Below are positions 6,501 through 10,549 of a stretch of DNA of 12,675 nt, one piece after another (within the stretch, counting starts at the first letter, position 1; each line of letters starts with the position of its first letter). Source of the stretch: Nostoc sp. CHAB 5715 (GTDB lineage Bacteria > Cyanobacteriota > Cyanobacteriia > Cyanobacteriales > Nostocaceae); the NCBI RefSeq assembly GCF_020829685.1, contig NZ_JAIVFR010000074.1, forward strand, positions 1 through 12,675, read 5' to 3'. A model generated the notes under the pieces. That model made no database searches. It was not told the origin of the DNA and saw only the letters and a list, made by a program, of their open reading frames with translations. A program made the position numbers and the translations under genes.

Positions 6501-9227
6501 ACGGACGCGATCGCCTGTTTTATAAAGGGCATTGGGCATGGGGCATTGGGCATGGGGCATTGGGCATTGGGCATTGGGCATTGGGAAAATTCTTTCCTTG
6601 TCCCCCTCATCTCCCTCATCTCCCTCATCTCCCTCATCTCCCCCACTCCCTGCTCCCCTGCTCCCCACTCCGTTCCCAAAGAGATTTACCACAAACCTTT
6701 CTGCGGTTAACTCTGGACGCTGCCAATAACCCCGTGCTACTCCTGCACCACCAATGTAAAGTTCTCCTGGTACACCCACAGGAACTGGTTGCAAATGGTC
6801 ATTGAGGACGTAAAATTGGGTATTGGCGATGGGACGACCAATGGTAACAGACTCGTTGTTACTGAGTTTTTGCACAGCTGACCAAATTGTGGTTTCTGTT
6901 GGGCCGTAAAGGTTCCATACTTCTCGACTGCATGATATCAACTGCTGGGCGAGGTAATTATCTAAAGCTTCTCCACCGCAGAGAATTTTTAAATCTTCTT
7001 TTCCTTGCCAACCACTTGCTACGAGTAAGCGCCAAGTGGCTGGAGTCGCTTGCATGACGGTGATTTGATGTTGTTCTATGGCGGCTGCTAGTTGGACTCC
7101 ATCTAATGTTACCTCCCGTTGCACAAGAACGAGACTAGCACCAACAATTAACGGCAAGAAAATCTCTAAGGCGGCGATGTCAAATGCTAAGGTTGTCACG
7201 GCGAGGAGGGTATCTTTTGCCGTTAATCCCGGCATTTTCGCCATTGCATTCAAAAAGTTGGTCAGTCCTCTGTGCAAAATTTGCACGCCTTTAGGTGTGC
7301 CTGTGGAGCCAGAGGTGTAAATTAGATAGGCTAGTTGATTGGGGTAAACTTTAACTAAGGGATTATGACTCTCTAAATTATCAATATGCTTATCTATACA
7401 GACAATTTCCGCAGTATTTTTTGGTAATGAATTTAATAATCTATTCTGAGTGAGTAATATTGATATTTGAGCATCTTGGAGGATAAACCCCAAACGCTCT
7501 TGAGGATAAGCAGGATCGAGGGGAATATATGCGGCTCCAGCTTTGAGAACAGCCAAAAGTGCGATCGCCATTTCTAAGGAGCGATCGCAGCAAATCCCCA
7601 CCCGTGTTTCTGTTTGAACACCCAACTTTTGCAAATAATCGGCGAGTTGATTCGCTTTGGTGTTAAGTTCTATATAAGTTAGGGAGTTATTCTCAAAAAT
7701 AACTGCTATTTTATCTGGTGTTTTTTCAGCTTGTTGAGCAAATAATTCATGAATGCATAAATCAGGAATTTCTCCAACAGTATCATTCCACTGCACAAGT
7801 AGCTTTTGTTGTTCATTCTCTGTGAGTAAAGGCAACTCAGCAATGGATTGATCGGGATTTTCGCCAATTCCATGCAGTAGTGTTTGGAAATTCTGAATCA
7901 GGCGATCGATGGTTGCTGCTTGGAACAAATCGGTGCTATACTCAAATGTCCCCGTCAATCCCCTTGGTGTTTCGTACATATCCAAGCTCAAATCAAAGCG
8001 GGTTGTAAAATGTTCAGTCTCCAAAGGTTCAATTGTCAATCCAGCCAGATTAGTGCTTTGGCTGTTGGTGTTGTGGAGAATAAACATTAGCTGAAACAGA
8101 GGATTTTGACTTAAATTCCGTTCTGGTTGCAGTTGTTCTACCAAATCTTCAAAGGGCAATTCTTGATGAGATAACGCCCCAAGGACTGTTTCACGGACTT
8201 GATTGAGTAAGTCACAAAAACTAGGATTACCAGATAAATTGGTACGAAAAACCAGATTATTGACAAATAACCCAATCAGATTAGCAATTTCTGGGCGATC
8301 GCGGCTAGTAACCGTGGAACCTACCAGAATATCTTTTTGCCCACTGTAGCGATACAGCAAGACATTAAATGCTGTCAGCATGGTCATAAATAATGTAGCA
8401 CCTTGCTGTTGACTCAGTTGCCCCAGCCTGTCAGATAATGCTAGTGACAGTGTAAAAAACTGCCGCGCTCCCTTGAAAGTCTGTCTTGCTGGACGAGGAT
8501 AATCTATTGGTAGGGATAATTCACGGGGACAATTTTGGAGTTGTTCTTTCCAATAAGTTAGTTGAGTGGTACGTGCTTCGCTTTGCAGCCATTTCTGTTG
8601 CCAAGTAGTAAAATCTACATACTGAATTGATAAATCAGGTAAAATTAATGGTTTACCCTGACTATATCCTTGATATAGCAATGCCAATTCTCTTACCAAG
8701 ACACGCATTGACCAATAATCAGCAATAATGTGGTGCATGACAAACAGCAGCACATATTCCGTAGTACTTAGTTGTAGCAGTGCCACACGCAACAACGGAG
8801 CCTGAGTAAGCTGGAAAGGACGCACAGTTAAAAGATTTGCCTGTTGCATGACTTGCGCTGCTTGGTGTTCTGGTGATAATCCGCGCAAATCAACTAGAGG
8901 CAGTGTGAGTGTAAAATTTGCAGTAATATTTTGTACAGGTTCGTCGTTGACTACAGAAAAACTGGTGTGAAGGATTTCGTGACGACGGACGATTGATTGC
9001 AAACTTTGCTCCAAGGCATTAATATTCAACTTTCCCGTCAAACGTAAGGCGCTAGGAAGGTTGTAAACAGATAGTCCTGGTTGTAGCTGTTCGAGAAACC
9101 ATAGCCGCTTTTGGGCAAAGGATAGGGGAAAATTTTGTTGCTTGGCTGCTTGTTGCAAGAGTTTTGCTAAAAGTTGTCGTTTTTGTAACGCCTGTAGTTC
9201 AGAGGTGTTTGGCTGTGAATGACTCAT
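504..9227 (-). CDS. Bimodular NRPS: C-A(Gly)-PCP-C-A(Ala)-PCP-E
   Basis: A 2907-residue cytosolic synthetase that adds two amino acids to a growing peptide and epimerises the second. Domain landmarks: N-terminal docking-like helix (about 10-30); C1 with HHxxxD at H165/H166/D170; A1 with YTSGSTG from Y637 and D683; PCP1 LGGHS (S1132); C2 H1319/H1320/D1324; A2 YTSGTTG from Y1819 and D1865; PCP2 LGGDS (S2365); E domain H2574/H2575/D2579/G2580. Aligning by eye to GrsA, the ten-residue specificity codes read DILQLGLIWK (A1, matches glycine) and DLFNNALTYK (A2, matches alanine). PCP2 has the GGDS form usual before E domains. The C-terminus carries TPSDF and ends LDKLLADI, resembling a COM donor. 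The start ATG lacks a clear ribosome binding site. The protein is longer than usual for this layout because of several repeat-derived, in-frame insertions. There is no thioesterase, so it must hand on its product. Confidence 0.95.
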   Translation of the reverse strand: MSHSQPNTSELQALQKRQLLAKLLQQAAKQQNFPLSFAQKRLWFLEQLQPGLSVYNLPSALRLTGKLNINALEQSLQSIVRRHEILHTSFSVVNDEPVQNITANFTLTLPLVDLRGLSPEHQAAQVMQQANLLTVRPFQLTQAPLLRVALLQLSTTEYVLLFVMHHIIADYWSMRVLVRELALLYQGYSQGKPLILPDLSIQYVDFTTWQQKWLQSEARTTQLTYWKEQLQNCPRELSLPIDYPRPARQTFKGARQFFTLSLALSDRLGQLSQQQGATLFMTMLTAFNVLLYRYSGQKDILVGSTVTSRDRPEIANLIGLFVNNLVFRTNLSGNPSFCDLLNQVRETVLGALSHQELPFEDLVEQLQPERNLSQNPLFQLMFILHNTNSQSTNLAGLTIEPLETEHFTTRFDLSLDMYETPRGLTGTFEYSTDLFQAATIDRLIQNFQTLLHGIGENPDQSIAELPLLTENEQQKLLVQWNDTVGEIPDLCIHELFAQQAEKTPDKIAVIFENNSLTYIELNTKANQLADYLQKLGVQTETRVGICCDRSLEMAIALLAVLKAGAAYIPLDPAYPQERLGFILQDAQISILLTQNRLLNSLPKNTAEIVCIDKHIDNLESHNPLVKVYPNQLAYLIYTSGSTGTPKGVQILHRGLTNFLNAMAKMPGLTAKDTLLAVTTLAFDIAALEIFLPLIVGASLVLVQREVTLDGVQLAAAIEQHQITVMQATPATWRLLVASGWQGKEDLKILCGGEALDNYLAQQLISCSREVWNLYGPTETTIWSAVQKLSNNESVTIGRPIANTQFYVLNDHLQPVPVGVPGELYIGGAGVARGYWQRPELTAERFVVNLFGNGVGSRGAGSGGDEGDEGDEGDEGDKERIFPMPNAQCPMPHAQCPMPNALYKTGDRVRYLLNGNLEYLGRLDNQVKIRGYRIELGEIEAVLQKHPEVAQAVVTVREDEKLHPLVGGVFGHGESGIGHGEETTNARSLSPQATGRLSRNTDEGMEFPVAFNETREQRLVAYIVPNTPLPNPPQSIGMLPNRGGGVTAIRSFLATKLPAYMIPGVFVVLEKLPLTPNGKVDRQALPNPDVNSVVTITASYTPTEELLAGIWASVLGIESVAIDDNFFNLGGHSLLATRAVSQIRQVFNVELPLRHLFETPVLANLAEVIEQSQSLSLAPAILPIQRTGNLPLSFAQQRFWVLSQLEPDSSFYNIPLAVEIQGNIDLGILQRSFDEMVQRQEILRTTFQSVDGQPVLRIADFCHINILTIDLQALAANEQQQEIKDLVLSQQPFNLEDGPLLRVQLLRLGDIRHVLLLTLHHIIADAWSMGLLVRDVVGLYHAEASVRVALGTKVVATAAQKRKQDKDSQVPNIQYVDFAYWQRQWLQGKVLEGHLEYWRQQLADVPAMLELPTDYPRPAVQSFRGAVHRFGLSLGLTKALKQLSQRHHSTLFMTLLATLNVLLHRYTGSDDIVVGSAIANRNRVETESLIGCFANTLALRSNLSGYPTFEMLLQRVRKTALGAYAHQDLPFEQLVEVLVPVRSLSHTPIFQVMLVLQNLPLPELDMAGIQCQIINSERSRTVDADSGTAKFDLTWIVSETLEGLSCKLEYNTDLFAASTIARLARHLETLLEAVVTNPQQPIAELPLLSIVEKQQLVKWNQTQREYPGEQCLHELFTAQVSQTPKHTAVIWGRESLSYQELNTKANQLAHYLQSLGVQPEVPVGICVNRSLDMIIGLLGILKAGGAYVPLDPSYPQERLGLIIQNAQIQVLISQQHQLPKLPSLDIPVYCLDTDAQAIMQENTANPSSNLTPENLAYIIYTSGTTGIPKGVAISHRSPVTLVSWAKEVYSAAQLAGVLASTSICFDLSVFEIFVPLSWGGSVILADNALQLPELPAAGQVTLLNTVPSAARELLRLNAIPASVQTVNLAGESLPKSLVEQLYQQSTIEQIFNLYGPSEDTTYSTFTLIPKDSNQAPTIGHPIANTQVYILDKNLQPLPIGVPGEIYLAGAGIARGYWQQPDLTAERFVANPLIGEWGVGSGEWGVGGRGQGSRRMEFKDSFTSIKDSPASIKDSLTEFKDSFTSIKDSSASIKDSSASIKDSFTSIKDSSASIKDSFTSIKDSSASIKDSFTSIKDSFTSIKDSSANIKDSSPMPNAQCPMPHAPCPMPILYKTGDRARYLIDGNIEYLGRTDHQVKLRGFRIELAEIEAVLHQHPGVSQAVAIARQDTLDHARLVAYVVPKSNVQDPHGQIAHNEGMKIISSPLPTPYSPLPIFKIETELRQFLLAKLPAYMVPSTLVIVETLPLTVNGKVDRRALPIPELQPVNTSFTVSRTPLEQQLVTIWSQVLGVESIGIHDNFFSLGGDSILAIQVVAKANQQGLALLPRQMFQYQTVAELAAIVDPNKEISIPQEVVTGDIALTPIQHWFFEENPVDPHHWNQAIIFKVQQPLNFTWLRQALEKIIIHHDGLRSYYLTPTLPLSRGGREISDLPAMQGGIKGGDATSVYTLYVNLSELAVVAPKKVQKALATSADDLQASFDLNKPPLLRVAYFDLGGQQRVDAKRLLARDRLLIIIHHLIVDGISWRILLEDLQSAYQQLSQKQEIQLPPKTTSFQQWAIQLRDYAQTSNLQPALDYWTSPCWQQVTSLPIDNPQGCNTMADVDTYSVSLSSQDTQALLQQVPAAYHTQINDVLLTALVLAFHSWSGDRHLLVELEAHGREDLFPSMNLSRTVGWFTSLFPVLLNIDVLSELGDSLKTIKEQLRQVPDRGISYGLLRYLASPTIQAKLRAVPSPQVRFNYLGQSDQIFSQSSLFIPARESVGHSRSQRGTRNTLIEINSIVTGGQLRFDWFYSRTLHQQQTIATLAENYQIKLRSLIQHCLSPNANGFTPSDFPQMEFTQAELDKLLADI
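1533..1565. repeat. Small in-frame insertion in the E domain
   Basis: About ten extra residues (roughly RVDAKRLLAR) sit immediately before the beta strand that leads into HHLIVDG in the E domain. The DNA (TCTAGCGAGAAGCCGC and following) resembles a short dispersed repeat I associate with Nostoc-type genomes. The assignment rests on eye alignment with other E domains, where the strand follows almost directly after LLRVAYFDLG. Confidence 0.4.
1728..1815. repeat. Dispersed palindromic repeat inserted in frame in the E domain
   Basis: A C/G-rich block containing CCCCCCTTAATCCCCCCTTG and a near-perfect palindrome, CCTCCCCTTG (1780-1789), one base, CAAGGGGAGG (1791-1800). It is translated as a Pro/Gly-rich stretch (about 25-30 residues) in an early E-domain loop just after LRSYYLT. 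The GGGGAGGGTTGGGG portion is shared with insertions in two A domains (6129-6151 and 11822-11844), so this is a repeat family, not local drift. Confidence 0.7.
2413..2440. repeat. GGGAGT(G/A) heptamer x4 in the linker after A8 of module 2
   Basis: Four head-to-tail heptamers (three GGGAGTG, one GGGAGTA). They lie in the region between core motifs A8 and A9 of the Ala-type A domain, together with a further non-conserved stretch up to about 2510. On the coding strand this gives a Pro/Ser-rich linker (SPLPTPYSPLP). The reading frame is preserved. Confidence 0.8.
2724..2772. repeat. GGGCAT(T/G) heptamer x7 in the A6-A7 loop of module 2
   Basis: Seven contiguous heptamers: four GGGCATT and three GGGCATG. 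They abut the LYKTGD motif (A7) of the Ala A domain and encode a Pro/Met/Cys-rich stretch (PMPNAQCPMPHAPCPMP). They form one end of a composite insertion spanning about 2721-3133. Confidence 0.9.
2778..3071. repeat. 21-bp minisatellite, 14 units, encoding SIKDS(F/S)(T/A) heptapeptides
   Basis: Fourteen contiguous 21-bp units, of which CGAGTCTTTGATACTCGTGAA is a representative. Each unit has short self-complementary arms (CGAGT and ACTCG around a 7-base loop) with small variations. The array is translated on the minus strand as 14 seven-residue repeats of the form S-I-K-D-S-(F/S/P/L)-(T/A), with F for I in two or three units. It sits inside the Ala A domain between A6 and A7. Because the unit is 21 bp, gain or loss of units keeps the frame. 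There are no unique spacers, so it is not a CRISPR array. Confidence 0.95.
3097..3131. repeat. ACTCCCC heptamer x5, far end of the A2 loop insertion
   Basis: Five perfect ACTCCCC units, preceded by CTGCCCC-type heptamers from about 3079. They encode a GEWGVGSGEWGVGG stretch directly after the A6-side sequence ERFVANPL. Together with 2724-2772 and 2778-3071 they make an insertion of about 137 residues in a loop that is only a few residues long in GrsA. Confidence 0.9.
6095..6151. repeat. Dispersed G-rich repeat in the A8-A9 linker of module 1
   Basis: This block is translated as PLPNPPQSIGMLPNRGGG, between LVAYIV (just after A8) and LPAYMIP (A9) of the Gly A domain. Bases 6129-6151 are identical over 23 bp to 11822-11844, which lies at the equivalent position in the Cys-type A domain of the other NRPS gene. 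Confidence 0.8.
6195..6360. repeat. Structured insertion with nested inverted repeats in A1
   Basis: A stretch of about 165 bp interrupting the usual short run between the residues after A8 (VREDEK) and EQRLVAYIV of the Gly A domain. It contains AGCGACGGG (6201-6209) complementary to CCCGTCGCT (6247-6255), GTCGCCCC (6242-6249) complementary to GGGGCGAC (6257-6264), and AAAAACTCCA (6321-6330) complementary to TGGAGTTTTT (6343-6352). The frame is open through it, adding roughly 50 residues. Confidence 0.7.
6527..6582. repeat. GGGCAT(T/G) heptamer x8 in the A6-A7 loop of module 1
   Basis: Eight contiguous heptamers: six GGGCATT and two GGGCATG. They abut LYKTGD (A7) of the Gly A domain and encode PMPNAQCPMPHAQCPMPNA. 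This is the same unit and the same protein position as in module 2. Confidence 0.92.
6602..6637. repeat. 9-bp tandem repeat (C/T)TCCCTCAT-like x4
   Basis: One CCCCCTCAT unit followed by three CTCCCTCAT units, then degenerate C-rich sequence with TGCTCCCCTGCTCCCC up to about 6670. It encodes a Gly/Asp/Glu run (GDEGDEGDEGDEGD) within the A6-A7 loop of the Gly A domain. A 9-bp unit keeps the frame when copy number changes. Confidence 0.9.
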
Positions 9228-9674
9228 ATAAAAAAATTATCCGCAGGAATCACAGATAAAAATATTACTTAGGGCTTGCTGTTTTGGGAAAGAGAGATTT
9301 TTATCAGTAGTGGCAGCGCAATGCCTCGTGACAACCTGTCTGTAAAATGGCATGTGGAGCGCAATATATAACGCTTATTAGGAAATAATTTCGTTAAGTT
9401 AGTATTGCTATTATTTCACAGTATATGACAATAATTATCAGTTAATTTTAAAAATATATCCACCTTAGTGCAGCTTTGCGTAAAATCGTAGCCTTGCCTA
9501 CCCTACAACTATTGATTTATAGCAGCTTTTGTGCTAAAGAGCTATTTGTCGTTTGTATCCTCTTACAGTGCCTAATTGCTCCCCTACCTCATATTTCTGT
9601 AACAATCCTTTAGTGTTGCTTATTTATGGGTGCTGGGAGAATAAAAAATGGAATGCACCAGTTTTCTACCTCTT
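9228..9674. other. Non-coding gap upstream of the bimodular NRPS
   Basis: A 447-bp AT-rich interval with no ORF I can support; the longest open stretches are under about 20 codons. It probably carries the promoter of the NRPS gene and the 3' end of the xisI transcript. The one regulatory-looking element I can point to is the palindrome at 9426-9440. I see no tRNA, riboswitch or clear terminator hairpin. Confidence 0.6.
9420..9440 (-). promoter_or_regulatory. Candidate Fur-type box abutting a -10-like hexamer
   Basis: On the minus strand TGATAAT-T-ATTGTCA (9440-9426) matches the 7-1-7 Fur consensus TGATAATnATTATCA at 13 of 14 defined positions. It is followed directly by TATACT (9425-9420), five of six matches to a -10 element. 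That would place a start point near 9413 and give an untranslated leader of roughly 185 bases before the NRPS ATG. The region is AT-rich, so a chance match is possible, and I find no good -35. The site suggests iron-responsive control but does not prove it. Confidence 0.35.
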
Positions 9675-10022
9675 TCATCCCACCCCATAATCACTCAGTT
9701 CACGCATAAAAGGAGGATGAAACCCCAGCACAATATCTTGTTTTGGTACACCCAAATTGACTAGATCAGCCGCAATATCATGTTCAGTTGAATTGTAGAA
9801 AATCCAGACTTTTTCATTTCGAATATCAAGATGCATTACACATTGATGAATCCAGCGCTTATGTTGCCAACCCAAATGCATGATTTGGTAGTGATTTCGC
9901 TGCGTATCAAAAATAGTTTCAACTTCAATATCACCGTAGGCAGGCTTATTTTGAGCATAGCCCATCAATAATTGCTGGACAATTTGCTGATAGCTTATTA
10001 ATTTATCTGTCAGATTTTCCAT
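9675..10022 (-). CDS. xisI: XisI family protein, read from its own ATG
   Basis: The full-length 115-residue XisI starts at an ATG (10022-10020) within CAATGGAA, where the original xisH frame would read the codons for Gln-Trp. That overlap is the usual arrangement of xisH/xisI pairs and implies translational coupling. The entry is given separately because xisI is probably still made from this start even if the fused ORF is also translated, and XisI itself shows no damage. It normally partners XisH. In this genome the partner's last 25 or so residues are out of frame. Confidence 0.6.
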   Translation of the reverse strand: MENLTDKLISYQQIVQQLLMGYAQNKPAYGDIEVETIFDTQRNHYQIMHLGWQHKRWIHQCVMHLDIRNEKVWIFYNSTEHDIAADLVNLGVPKQDIVLGFHPPFMRELSDYGVG

Positions 10023-10430
10023 TGTACAATCTGCTCCAATTGAATATCGTAGATAATCAGTTTTACAGCATTTTCTTGTAGCATTGAGAAAAAGAAAATC
10101 AAGTTGAAAGAAGCTGTTATACGTTAAATCAGGCACAGCTAGGTATAGGATGCGATCAGGATCTTCACGACGCAGCGCCGCCCGGTAGTTAATGAACTGA
10201 CCGAGTGCTGTATGAAACTCGGAAATTGCGGATGCACTAGCCAGAAAACTTTTGACTTCAACCGCAATTTTTTCATTTCCTCGCTCTGCTGCCAGTAACC
10301 GTTCTGCACCTAAGTCAATCTCCATATCCACACCACCCACTTTAATCTGTAATGGATCGTGAGTAACATTCCACCCATCCTTAGTGAGAGATATCTTAAC
10401 AACTTTATGAAAGCGATCTTTAGCAGCCAC
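9675..10430 (-). CDS. xisH-xisI: XisH-XisI fused reading frame (apparent frameshift at end of xisH)
   Basis: A 251-residue ORF from a GTG start; an in-frame ATG further upstream is followed at once by TAA, so GTG is the likely start. Residues 1-112 match XisH, with the start MAAKDRFHKVVK, the KDGWNVTHDP motif and a PD-(D/E)XK-like core: D39 in DLGAER, E58 and K60 in VEVKSF. Residues 137-251 are a complete XisI, with IFDTQRNHYQ, HLGW, MHLDIRNEKVWI and the ending DIVLGFHPPF...DYGVG. Residues 113-136 look like neither protein. Read one base out of phase, the same DNA gives SMLQENAVKLIIYDIQLEQI and then VQWKI-stop, a normal XisH C-terminus overlapping the xisI ATG by 13 bp. A one-base gain near 10087-10098 therefore explains the fusion. 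In Anabaena PCC 7120, XisH and XisI are accessory factors for fdxN-element excision with XisF, but many copies elsewhere are unlinked to such elements and their role is unclear. No recombinase gene is visible here. Confidence 0.85.
   Translation of the reverse strand: MAAKDRFHKVVKISLTKDGWNVTHDPLQIKVGGVDMEIDLGAERLLAAERGNEKIAVEVKSFLASASAISEFHTALGQFINYRAALRREDPDRILYLAVPDLTYNSFFQLDFLFLNATRKCCKTDYLRYSIGADCTMENLTDKLISYQQIVQQLLMGYAQNKPAYGDIEVETIFDTQRNHYQIMHLGWQHKRWIHQCVMHLDIRNEKVWIFYNSTEHDIAADLVNLGVPKQDIVLGFHPPFMRELSDYGVG
10083..10100 (-). other. Putative frameshift site in xisH
   Basis: On the minus strand the sequence is GATTTTCTTTTTCTCAAT. Removing one T from the T5 run (complement 10089-10093) gives D-F-L-F-S-M-L-Q-E-N-A-V-K-L-I-I-Y-D, in register with other XisH proteins. 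The homopolymers make this a classic spot for slippage or for a sequencing error. Confidence 0.7.
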
Positions 10431-10549
10431 AACAGATGGTCGATATTACATTTTGCTATTTAAACCTATCACATTGTTACCATGAGACTCACGGCTTCAT
10501 AATAAACGTCAAATCTCCTCGTAAACCCATCTCTTAAGGCATTTATCAG

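Noticed and set aside
8717..8735. Tyr in place of Gly in the C1 motif HHIIADYW as an inactive domain
   Set aside because: The catalytic His pair and the Asp are intact, and this variant is, as far as I know, common in cyanobacterial C domains.
9317..9371. Tiny plus-strand ORF starting ATGCCTCGTGAC in the gap before the NRPS
   Set aside because: Only about 16 codons, with no ribosome binding site and no recognisable motif.
10313..10430. PD-(D/E)XK-like core of XisH as a restriction endonuclease
   Set aside because: The flanking motifs (KDGWNVTHDP, DLGAER, ALGQF) are those of XisH, and no methyltransferase or specificity gene is nearby.
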